Source: Lactiplantibacillus fabifermentans DSM 21115 (GTDB lineage Bacteria > Bacillota > Bacilli > Lactobacillales > Lactobacillaceae). From it: a stretch of 46,143 bases of DNA. A model generated the notes under the pieces. The model ran no database searches. It worked only from the letters and a program-made list of their open reading frames with translations, and was not told the origin of the DNA. Every line of letters begins with the position of its first letter. Position 1 is the stretch's first letter. The DNA lies in the NCBI RefSeq assembly GCF_000498955.2, contig NZ_AYGX02000046.1, positions 1-46,143 of the forward strand. The letters are read 5' to 3'. Below are positions 23,842 through 31,301 of the stretch, piece after piece. A program made the translations under genes and the position numbers.

Positions 23842-24738
23842 TCATACGCTTGCTTTAGCGGAAACGGTCAAATAATCAATTAAGTTGGTCATCAACTGAT
23901 TACCGTCACGTTGGGGATAAACGAATTGTAACTGACTAAAAAACGGAATCGCTAACGAGCGCATGACGAAGTTGCTAGTCATGAAAGGCGTTACTGATTG
24001 TTTGAATAAGAAGGTCACGTTATTTTCAGCGAGCATGCCGAGTAACGTTTCGATATGCGTACTTTCAAAGAAGATATGCGGTTCTAAGTTTTGGCGTGCA
24101 AACAGTGACATGATGGGTTCATAAACGCCGGAACCCGGTGGCAAGGTCGCGATTTGTTCATGCGCTAAGTCGTGCATCCGAATCATGTCTTGATTGGCCA
24201 AACGATGACCGACTGGCAAGATGATTTTGAGTTCATCGGCCAATAACGGCTGCTTTTGAAATTCAGTTGGCTGTAAGCCACTTGTTTGGGTATCCCGGAC
24301 AATGGCGGCTTGAAACTCGCCGTCCGCTAGCCGCTCTAAGACGCGATTGCCTTCATCTTCCACTATTTGGAGCTGGATGTCAGGATTTTCAGCGCCAAAA
24401 CTAGCAATCCGCTGGGCTAAATTATACTGGCCCGAAACGGGAATCGACCCGATTTTGAGCTGATGCGTCGTGGTCGGGCGATTTGGCGCGAGGTCGTGCA
24501 TCATTGCTTCGTAATCGGTAATCATTTTGATGGCATGATGATAAAAGGTCTCGCCGGCGGGGGTGATTTGCAAGCGCCGCTTATTATATGTATCAAGTAA
24601 TTTGATGTTTAACTCATTTTCCACGGCGCTCATGCGCTTGGACAGTTCCGATTGCGACATATGCAGCTCAACGGCGGCGTTAGAAATATGTCGTAGCTCA
24701 TAGACCATAATAAAGGCCTGAATGTCATTAATCGTCAT
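23842..24738 (-). CDS. tanR: LysR-family regulator of tannin/gallate genes
   Basis: This 298-residue LysR-type protein has an N-terminal winged helix (MTINDIQAFIMVYELRHISNAAVELHMSQSELSKRMSAVENEL) and a two-subdomain effector-binding region from about residue 90 (LKIGSIPVSGQYNLAQRI). Its place, convergent with gacP beyond lpdC, is that of TanR, the gallate-responsive activator in L. plantarum. It would sense gallate and activate tanB, lpdC and gacP. The start is the ATG at 24736-24738 (complement), 5 bases after GGTGA; the GTG codons upstream are alternatives. A cre-like site lies in the upstream region. Confidence 0.85.
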   Translation of the reverse strand: MTINDIQAFIMVYELRHISNAAVELHMSQSELSKRMSAVENELNIKLLDTYNKRRLQITPAGETFYHHAIKMITDYEAMMHDLAPNRPTTTHQLKIGSIPVSGQYNLAQRIASFGAENPDIQLQIVEDEGNRVLERLADGEFQAAIVRDTQTSGLQPTEFQKQPLLADELKIILPVGHRLANQDMIRMHDLAHEQIATLPPGSGVYEPIMSLFARQNLEPHIFFESTHIETLLGMLAENNVTFLFKQSVTPFMTSNFVMRSLAIPFFSQLQFVYPQRDGNQLMTNLIDYLTVSAKASV

Positions 24739-24803
24739 TTTAGTCACCACTTTCGCTAGTTAATTAGTATTATCCCATTCTAACACCCTAAAAACTATCC
24801 GTC

Positions 24804-24831
24804 TTGGATTCGCGGTGAAAACGCTTATATT
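24804..24831 (+). promoter_or_regulatory. Promoter with cre-like site
   Basis: TTGGAT (24804-24809), 16 bases, TATATT (24826-24831). TGAAAACGCTTATA (24816-24829) matches the CcpA consensus at 13 of 14 positions and overlaps the -10. It lies between tanR and the small membrane gene and could affect either. Confidence 0.5.
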
Positions 24832-24955
24832 ATTTAATAAAAAAACGCTAAGAAACGGCGGTTTTACGCGGAAAATGCTTGCTTGGAAAGGGGCGTTGAT
24901 TAATAATGAATGTGGCCAAAAAATGGCCCATTAAATAATAGATAGGGGTTGAGTT

Positions 24956-25153
24956 GTGATGATGATGACCGGTGTTGTATTTTTAGCTGTCTTGATGATT
25001 GGAATTATTTTAAGTGGGATTTTCTTCCGGTATATGGACGTTACCGCGGGGGTGTCATTCGGATCGCTCAAGCTGACGGATTTTCGGAGTGAAGGTTTAA
25101 ATGTCTTATTAATGATTGCGCTCTTAATGTGGGCCTTAATTTTAATTCACTAA
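24956..25153 (+). CDS. Small two-helix membrane protein
   Basis: This 65-residue (or shorter) protein has two hydrophobic helices, VVFLAVLMIGIILSGIFF and LNVLLMIALLMWALILI, joined by a short polar loop (SLKLTDFRSEG). I do not recognise a family. The start is uncertain among GTG 24956 and ATG 24959, 24962 and 24965. AGGGG at 24944-24948 favours the first two. A terminator follows, so it is a monocistronic unit. Confidence 0.6.
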   Translation: MMMMTGVVFLAVLMIGIILSGIFFRYMDVTAGVSFGSLKLTDFRSEGLNVLLMIALLMWALILIH

Positions 25154-25174
25154 TATATTGCTATTATGTTTTTT

Positions 25175-25207
25175 AAAGCGACCATCGCAATCCGATGGCC
25201 GCTTTTT
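25175..25207 (+). terminator. Terminator of the small membrane protein gene
   Basis: AAAGCG and CCATCG pair with CGATGG and CGCTTT around CAATC, followed by T. A-runs on the other side make it usable by the convergent gene too. Confidence 0.85.
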
Positions 25208-25217
25208 GAATACCTGT

Positions 25218-25475
25218 TCAATTGGAAATACCATAATTGCCCAATTCAGATAGGTCCATTATAAAATCTAAGTTGGCGTACGTTCCATTTGTGCAGGGAT
25301 TGTCATCAAATGTGACCGGCTGATATTGCAAGGTACCGTCATTTTTTAGGTACAAGGTAAAGCGAGCACCGGCACTAACAGCAGCTATCGCGGGAATCGC
25401 AATCATTAATTCGGAATCAATTCGGCGAGCCGTGAATTCACCGATAATATGATTTTTATGTTCGGCTAGTTGCAT
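25218..25475 (-). CDS. PemI/MazE-like antitoxin (orphan)
   Basis: This 85-residue protein begins at ATG (complement of 25473-25475) after GGGAGGTG. It has an AbrB/MazE-like beta hairpin region, ARRIDSELMIAIPAIAAVSAGARFTLYLKNDGTLQYQPV, and a tail with NPCTNGTYANLDFIMDLSELG. This is like lactobacillar PemI/MazE antitoxins, in which N-P and D-L-residue motifs follow the Y-x-P-V strand. No PemK/MazF-like toxin is adjacent on either side, so it is an orphan or acts with a distant toxin. The identification is by pattern only. Confidence 0.5.
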   Translation of the reverse strand: MQLAEHKNHIIGEFTARRIDSELMIAIPAIAAVSAGARFTLYLKNDGTLQYQPVTFDDNPCTNGTYANLDFIMDLSELGNYGISN

Positions 25476-25664
25476 GCGGAACACCTCCCACACATTAATA
25501 TAGGCGATTCTGTTGAATGAGCAACTATTGTGACGATTATTTTGCGACAGCAGAATGTAGTGATGGCTAATATGATGATTCATATGTTCCGTAATGTTTC
25601 TAATGTCAGTTTTTTGATGAAGTCTGATAAAATGTGTATATGAGTTTGAGAGGAGATGATGGAT

Positions 25665-26660
25665 GTGACCCAGTCAGCTTACTGGAATCGCATTGCCCAG
25701 ACGGCCCGAGCAGAACAGCGGCCGTTTTTTAGTTTAGCCCCGATGGAAGCCGTGACCGGCTCCGTTTTTCGGCGCGTGGTGATGCGGGCGGCCGCACCCG
25801 ACAATTTTTATACTGAATTTACGAATGCGTTGAGTATTACGCACCCCAAAGCGAAGTTTACAACGCGGGGGCGTTTGTATATCGACGAGCGCGAACAACC
25901 GAAACCAATTGTCCAATTATGGGGCAATTCTGGCGAAGACTTTGCTAAGGCGGCGCATGAAGTTCAAGCACAGGGCTATGAAGCGATTGATATTAACATG
26001 GGCTGCCCTGATATGGCGGTCATTAAAAACCATAGCGGGAGCGACTTGATTCGCCATTTTGACCGCGCTAAGGAAGTCATTGAAGGCGCGCGCCAAGCGG
26101 ACTTGCCTGTCAGCGTTAAAACGCGCTTAGGTTACAGTGAAGTGAGCGAATATGAAACGTGGATTCCGTTCTTGTTACAACAACAAGTCCCCGTTCTGAC
26201 AGTGCATGTGCGGACGCGGGAAGAAATGAGTAAGGTGCCGGCCCATTATGAATTAATTGATAATTTAGTTCAGATGCGCGACACGCTTGCGCCCGACACG
26301 TTATTACAAATTAACGGTGACATCGCGGACTATCAAGCGGGGTGTGACTTGGCAAAACAACATCCCGGCGTTGACGGCATCATGATTGGTCGCGGTATTT
26401 TCACGAATCCCTATGCCTTTGAAAAACAGCCCCAAGCGCATTCGACGCATGAACTGTTGGAACTCTTACGTTACCAATTAGACTTGTATGACGAATTTGT
26501 CGCATTAGGACTGCAAGGGCACTTTGCACCATTACAACGGTTCTTCAAGATTTATGTGCGCGGCATGCGCCACGCCGCTGAGATTCGTAATGACTTGATG
26601 CAAACGAAGACGACTGACGATGTGCGTAAAATTATCGACCAATTGGAAACGGAACTGTAG
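25665..26660 (+). CDS. tRNA-dihydrouridine synthase
   Basis: This FMN enzyme of about 331 residues reduces specific uridines of tRNA. The TIM barrel opens FFSLAPMEAVTGSVFRRV. The DINMGCPDMAVIKNHSGSDLIR segment near 110-130 is the Dus signature with the catalytic Cys region; SVKTRLGYSE and LTVHVRTREEMSKV follow, and the phosphate-binding MIGRGIFTNPYAF lies near 245. GTG at 25665 lies 9 bases after AGGAG and is preferred; the ATGs at 25656 and 25659 are closer than usual to that site. It is monocistronic. Which uridine it modifies cannot be told. Confidence 0.88.
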   Translation: MTQSAYWNRIAQTARAEQRPFFSLAPMEAVTGSVFRRVVMRAAAPDNFYTEFTNALSITHPKAKFTTRGRLYIDEREQPKPIVQLWGNSGEDFAKAAHEVQAQGYEAIDINMGCPDMAVIKNHSGSDLIRHFDRAKEVIEGARQADLPVSVKTRLGYSEVSEYETWIPFLLQQQVPVLTVHVRTREEMSKVPAHYELIDNLVQMRDTLAPDTLLQINGDIADYQAGCDLAKQHPGVDGIMIGRGIFTNPYAFEKQPQAHSTHELLELLRYQLDLYDEFVALGLQGHFAPLQRFFKIYVRGMRHAAEIRNDLMQTKTTDDVRKIIDQLETEL

Positions 26661-26743
26661 CTGAAAACGATTACTTGATGATCAGTAACAAAACGCGTAT
26701 TCTTTAATATGTAATGACAAATTAAAAATACGAGGTTGTTAAT

Positions 26744-27587
26744 ATGGAAAACGTGCAATTAAGTAATCAAGTTCAAATTCCCCAGCTAGGGTTAGGGGTC
26801 TTCAAAGTTACTGACGAAGCGGTTTTAAATGAAGCGATTCAAGCGGCGTTAACGGCGGGGTATCGCCATTTTGACACGGCGGCGATTTATCATAATGAAA
26901 CCGGGGTTGGCGCAGCGTTAGCCCAAGCTGATGTGCCGCGCGAAGACTTATTCATCACGTCCAAACTGTGGTGCAACGTCACGACTTATGAATGACACCA
27001 AGCGCGCGTTTGAAGCAACGTTAAAACGGCTCCAACTTGACTACTTGGACATGTATTTGATTCATTGGCCGAGTGCCGGGTACGTTGAAAAATGGCGGGC
27101 ACTGGAAGACTTATATGAGGCCGGCTTGATTAAGGCAATTGGCGTTTCTAACTTCGAAAAGCCGCATTTGGATAAGTTGTTGGCCACGGCTAAAGTTGTG
27201 CCGGCAGTTGACCAAATTGAAACGCATCCTTATTTCCAACAAGCTGAATTGCACGATTTGTTGGCTAAGTTGGATATTCGCCACGAAGCGTGGGGGCCTT
27301 TAGGTCAAGGTAAGAGTGATGTGCTCACTAATCCGGTCTTAGTCCAAATTGCTAAGGCCCATCATAAGTCAGTGGCACAAGTCATCTTACGTTGGCACTT
27401 ACAACGCGGAATTATTGTGATTCCTAAGTCGGTCCACGCCGAACGGATTCAACAAAATATGGCGGTGTTTGATTTTGATTTAACGCCGGCTGAAATGAGT
27501 GTCATCGCGACGCTCGATAAAAATCAACGTGGCTCTAGTGATCCTCAAGATGCGGAATGGCTAGCCCGCGCGACTACGATGGAATAG
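26744..27587 (+). pseudogene. Aldo-keto reductase, interrupted by a frameshift
   Basis: Two frames together cover one complete AKR of about 280 residues: 26744-26995, then a second frame that resumes at DTKRAFEA and runs to 27587. At about 26994 the DNA reads GAATGACACC where GAAGACACC would keep frame, so one extra T explains the break. Catalytic residues are all present: Asp and Tyr in FDTAAIYHNE, Lys in FITSKLW, His in LIHWP; the cofactor segment IPKSVHAERIQQN is intact. It looks recently broken, or it is a sequencing error. Intact relatives reduce aldehydes and ketones with NADPH (2,5-diketogluconate reductase group). Confidence 0.85.
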
Positions 27588-27593
27588 TTTTTT

Positions 27594-27637
27594 AATCAGC
27601 TTGATGGAATGCAATATTTCATCAGGCTGATTTTTTT
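27594..27637 (+). terminator. Terminator after the aldo-keto reductase
   Basis: AATCAGC and TGATGGA pair with TTCATCA and GCTGATT, followed by T to 27637. Confidence 0.82.
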
Positions 27638-27670
27638 GTCGAAACGTGGTCTTTTCAAAGAAGTTGTTTA

Positions 27671-27852
27671 TTGCCGCAGTTGGCCGACCGTAATTCCAGC
27701 GTCCTGGGACCGGCCCAAGCCTGAGGAGCGGTCTTGGACCTCGCTTTTGAGCCTACAACCCAAGTCTCAAAAGACGTCCGTGGTGTAAACGGCCCAAAAA
27801 CGCCCGTTAACACCACTTTCAGGACGATTCCATTACGGTCGGCCAACTGCTG
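27671..27852 (-). repeat. Structured intergenic repeat, copy C
   Basis: P1 is CAGTTGGCCGACCGTAAT (27677-27694) with a perfect mate at 27832-27849. P2 is CGTCCTG/CAGGACG, which differs from CGCCGTG/CACGGCG in copy E but pairs equally well. P3 is GGCCCAAG/CTTGGACC, P4 CTTTTGAG/CTCAAAAG, P5 AACGG/CCGTT. Orientation is opposite to copies A and B. Confidence 0.8.
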
Positions 27853-28078
27853 ATTTCAGTTTAGTTTCAAAATAGCGTTAAGAATTTGAAATGGTCGCTG
27901 TAGATTTTCGACAGCAGTTGGTCTAATTAAAAGCTAGCTGTTGGTAATCGACTTTAAGTAAGCACGGCCCACGATGTTGATGGCGTAACCCCGGCGAACT
28001 AACGACACTTGCCGGCCATAATTGCCTCAGTCACGTCAATGCTTGCAAACTGTCCGCCGTTTGGCCTACGCTTATTAG
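27853..28078. other. Gene-free stretch upstream of merR
   Basis: I see no gene. A weak dyad (AAAATAGCG near 27870, CGCTG and ATTTT about 25 bases on) takes the place of the strong hairpin found beside other repeat copies. Confidence 0.4.
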
Positions 28079-28109
28079 TTGACCTGGAGTCCACTCCAGG
28101 TAGTATGAT
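28079..28109 (+). promoter_or_regulatory. MerR-type promoter with overlong 19-bp spacer and dyad operator
   Basis: TTGACC (28079-28084) and TATGAT (28104-28109) are 19 bases apart. Nine-base arms ACCTGGAGT and ACTCCAGGT (28082-28090, 28093-28101) lie between them around CC. This is the classical geometry of promoters that MerR proteins activate by twisting DNA. Confidence 0.88.
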
Positions 28110-28140
28110 ACTAACGAAATCAATTAAAGGGGGCCAAACC

Positions 28141-28644
28141 ATGGCTTATAGTATTGGACAAGTTGCGCAAAAGCTCGGGGTGACCGTGGACACGTTGCGG
28201 TATTACGATAAATCGGGCTTATTGCCGTTTGTTAAACGCAATGCCGCTGGGCGCCGGGTATTTACTGACAATGATGTGCATTTGATGCAAACAATAATGT
28301 GTTTGAAAAATGCCGGGGTACCGGTCAATGAAATTGCCACGTTTGTGCAGTTACGACTACAAGGCGATGCGAGCTTGAATGAACGCTATCAATTGTTGAC
28401 GGATCATGAGCAGAATTTGCAGGCCAAAATTTTGGATTTACAAGAAACGCTGGCCTATTTGCAATATAAGAAATGGTATTACGAAACAGCCGTCGCCGCG
28501 AATACGGAGACGATTCACTTTGTTCCCGGGACTAACGAGGTTAAGCCTGAACTTGCCCGCGAATACCAAGCACATTTAAAGGCGACTGGGCAAACTGAAG
28601 AATTGGCCATGTTTACCGATGTCGTCGACTTGCCCGAAGCCTGA
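28141..28644 (+). CDS. MerR-family regulator, AdhR-like
   Basis: This 167-residue protein has an N-terminal MerR winged helix (YSIGQVAQKLGVTVDTLRYYDKSGLLPFVKRNAAGRRVFTDND), a long dimerisation helix and a C-terminal part with LQYKKWYYETA, as in the AdhR/YfmP group. A single Cys54 in MCLKNAG matches the conserved Cys used by AdhR to sense aldehydes and other electrophiles. ATG at 28141 follows AAAGGGGG. Its own promoter has the dyad and 19-bp spacer expected for its activation, so positive autoregulation is inferred. The nearby broken aldo-keto reductase has no such dyad. Confidence 0.87.
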   Translation: MAYSIGQVAQKLGVTVDTLRYYDKSGLLPFVKRNAAGRRVFTDNDVHLMQTIMCLKNAGVPVNEIATFVQLRLQGDASLNERYQLLTDHEQNLQAKILDLQETLAYLQYKKWYYETAVAANTETIHFVPGTNEVKPELAREYQAHLKATGQTEELAMFTDVVDLPEA

Positions 28645-28694
28645 CTTATGCTATCATGAGAGTAATATATCATGACAAATAAGGATGGTGGCTT

Positions 28695-29417
28695 ATGTCA
28701 AAGGTAGCCAAGCATCAACAAATCGCAACTGATTTACTCCAAAAAATTCAAGACGGAACGTATCCACCCCAGACGTTGATTCCACGCGAAGTCGACTTGA
28801 TGGCCACTTATGGGGTCAGCCGGCCGACTGTCCGCCAAGCCATTCAAAGTTTGGTTGATCAAGGGTTACTTGAAAAGCGGAAACGCCGTGGTACCTTGGT
28901 GAAACAGACCAAGATTGAACAAGCCTTTACGCAAGTGGTCAAAGGCTATAATGATGAGATGCACGCTAACGGGTTAGTGCCACAAACGAAAGTCTTATTG
29001 TTACAAGCCGAAACTGCCACGGCGACCGTCGCCCAAAACTTACAGTTAGCCGTGGGGGCGCCGGTCATTAAGCTGGTACGGTTGCGGTATGCAAATGGGC
29101 AACCAGTCGTGTTGATTACGAGTTATTTACCGGTGTTGGACGCCGTCGATTTATTGACGGTCGATTTTACGCAGGCGGCCTTATATGAAACGCTTGCGAC
29201 GGCGGGGCTAACGGTCGATCATGTGCGGCGGCGCTTAGACGTCTTAGTGGCGGATGAAACGACGGCCGATTTATTAAACGTCAACCAAGGCGCCCCGTTG
29301 TTTTATTTTCACACGCAAGGGTTCACGCCGCAAAGTCGGCCAGTGGAATATTCAATCGCCAAGTATCGTGGCGACGTCAATTATTTTGTCATGAACTTAC
29401 AACGAGCTACCAAATAA
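28695..29417 (+). CDS. GntR-family regulator with UTRA domain
   Basis: This 240-residue protein of the HutC subfamily has an N-terminal GntR winged helix (HQQIATDLLQKIQDGTYPPQTLIPREVDLMATYGVSRPTVRQAIQSLVDQGLLEKRKRRGTLV, residues 6-70). A UTRA effector domain follows (about 90-235; VIKLVRLRYANGQPVVLITSYLP, VEYSIAKYRGD). Such regulators usually control sugar or PTS genes. None is adjacent; the EIIABC gene at 35497 has a palindrome of the right kind, but a link is speculation. ATG at 28695 follows AAGGATGGTGG. Confidence 0.9.
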   Translation: MSKVAKHQQIATDLLQKIQDGTYPPQTLIPREVDLMATYGVSRPTVRQAIQSLVDQGLLEKRKRRGTLVKQTKIEQAFTQVVKGYNDEMHANGLVPQTKVLLLQAETATATVAQNLQLAVGAPVIKLVRLRYANGQPVVLITSYLPVLDAVDLLTVDFTQAALYETLATAGLTVDHVRRRLDVLVADETTADLLNVNQGAPLFYFHTQGFTPQSRPVEYSIAKYRGDVNYFVMNLQRATK

Positions 29418-29420
29418 AAC

Positions 29421-29461
29421 TGGTTTGTGGACTAGGTGTCACTAGTCGCAGGCCATTTTTT
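29421..29461 (+). terminator. Terminator of the GntR gene
   Basis: GACTAG (29430-29435) pairs with CTAGTC (29442-29447), extended by TGG/CCA, followed by six T. Confidence 0.7.
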
Positions 29462-29576
29462 ATTGTCTTTAATTAGTTTGACGATATTAATTAATTAAAA
29501 CGAATATATATTGATTGTGAAAAGGCTTAAATTCAGGTACGCTGGGGACAAACGAGTTTTTAAGGGGGAAGCGCGA

Positions 29577-31301
29577 ATGAAAGTATTGATGCCATATTTT
29601 AAACGGTATCAGCGTGACGTTTGGATTGCGATGTTATCGGTGATTGTCTTGGTGTTTGCAACCTTATGGCAACCACGACTATTGCAAGTCGTCATGGAAG
29701 CAATTATTAAAGATGACCAGCAGACCGTGTTAACGACGGGGATGATGTTACTCGGATTGGCGGCGCTGGGCATTGTTGGCGGGATTGTCAATACGATTTA
29801 TTCCGCGCGTGTCGCACTCGGAGTCGCCACGGATTTGCGAGCGGACTTGTATGCGAAAATTCAGTCGTTTGCGTATGCCGATGTCGAGAAATTCTCCGCG
29901 TCGAATTTAGTGGTGCGGATGACTAACGACATTAACCAAGTCCAACAAATCGTGATGGCCGGGTTCCAGCAGATTACCAGGATTCCGTTGCTCTTTATCG
30001 GTGCCCTGATTTTGGCGGTCGTGACGATGCCAGAACAGTGGTGGGTCATTATCGTGATGATGGCGGTCATCTTGTTAGCATCATGGGTCGCCGTCAAACG
30101 GATGACTAAATACTTTGCCCAAACGCAACAAGATATTGAAAATGTGAATACCGTTGCGCGGGAAAACTTGATGGGGATTCGCGTGGTTAAATCGTTTGTT
30201 CAAGAACCAAACGAAATCAAAAAGTTTGCTAATGCGTCTGACGAGTTAACCGCGGTCACGGCTAAAATCGGCTATTGGTTCTCAATCTTAATGCCCATCT
30301 TCTTTTTAACGGCGAACTTAGCTGTCGGGGTGGCGGTTTATTTAGTCGGGCAAAATATTACCACTCATCCAAGTTATTTAGCCGCGATTACGAGTTTTAT
30401 TTCTTATTTGATGCAAATTTTATATGCGGTCATCAACGGGGGCTTTTTAATGACCTTTGCTTCCCGGGCGTTCATTTCGATTGGCCGAATTAACGAAGTC
30501 ATGGAAACTGAGCCAAGTATGACGTACGTTGATGACGATGCGACGGCACCATTATCCGGCGATATTGAATTTGATCACGTCACGTTCACGTATCCCGGCG
30601 ACGACCAGCCGACGTTAAAAGAGGTCAGCTTCACGATTAAAGCGGGGGCGATGTTAGGCATCGTCGGTGCGACTGGTTCTGGGAAAACGACGCTGGCGCA
30701 ATTGATTGCCCGGCTCTATGACCCAGATCAGGGGCAGATTAAAATTGGTGGCGTCGATGTCCGCCAGATTCCCGAAAAAGCATTGCGGGCAACGGTGGCG
30801 TATGTGTTACAACGCTCGACGTTATTTTCCGGGACGATTTCGGGCAACTTAAAGCAGGTCCGACCGGATGCTGAAGTCAGTCATATGCGCTGGGCCGCAA
30901 ATGTCGCGCAAGCATCGGAATTTATTGAACGGTTGCCACAGACGTACGATGCGCCAGTAGAAGAACGCTCGCAAAACTTCTCCGGTGGGCAAAAGCAACG
31001 CTTAGCGATTACCCGTGGCGTCATTGCCAATCCCGAAATCCTGATTTTAGACGATGCGACTTCGGCACTCGATGCGCGGTCCGAAAAGTTAGTTCAAGAA
31101 GCGTTGGACCGGGATTTGAAGTCTACGACGACGGTGGTCATCGCGGAAAAAATTGCTTCGATTATTCGAGCGGACCAGATTCTCGTCTTAGATGATGGTC
31201 AGATTAGTGGCAGTGGAACGCATAAGGAATTGTTACAAAACAATGCAATTTATCAAACGATTTATCAAACGCAAAAAGCACGTGAGGAGGGGTTATCGTG
31301 A
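29577..31301 (+). CDS. Heterodimeric ABC exporter, subunit with degenerate ATPase site
   Basis: This 574-residue half-transporter has six membrane helices (about 20-310) and a nucleotide-binding domain with Walker A GATGSGKTT and signature FSGGQKQR. Walker B is LILDDATSALD, with Asp in place of the catalytic Glu, and the H-loop reads AEKIAS with Glu for His. These changes mark the non-catalytic half of heterodimeric exporters such as BmrCD, LmrCD and TM287/288. ATG at 29577 follows AAGGGGGAA. It overlaps the next gene by 4 bases and should pair with it in the membrane; the exported compound is unknown. Confidence 0.9.
   Translation: MKVLMPYFKRYQRDVWIAMLSVIVLVFATLWQPRLLQVVMEAIIKDDQQTVLTTGMMLLGLAALGIVGGIVNTIYSARVALGVATDLRADLYAKIQSFAYADVEKFSASNLVVRMTNDINQVQQIVMAGFQQITRIPLLFIGALILAVVTMPEQWWVIIVMMAVILLASWVAVKRMTKYFAQTQQDIENVNTVARENLMGIRVVKSFVQEPNEIKKFANASDELTAVTAKIGYWFSILMPIFFLTANLAVGVAVYLVGQNITTHPSYLAAITSFISYLMQILYAVINGGFLMTFASRAFISIGRINEVMETEPSMTYVDDDATAPLSGDIEFDHVTFTYPGDDQPTLKEVSFTIKAGAMLGIVGATGSGKTTLAQLIARLYDPDQGQIKIGGVDVRQIPEKALRATVAYVLQRSTLFSGTISGNLKQVRPDAEVSHMRWAANVAQASEFIERLPQTYDAPVEERSQNFSGGQKQRLAITRGVIANPEILILDDATSALDARSEKLVQEALDRDLKSTTTVVIAEKIASIIRADQILVLDDGQISGSGTHKELLQNNAIYQTIYQTQKAREEGLS

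Noticed and set aside
27655-27852. CRISPR array as an explanation of the dispersed repeats
   Set aside because: Copies are about 190 bases, far apart, in both orientations and without regular spacers; no cas gene is present.
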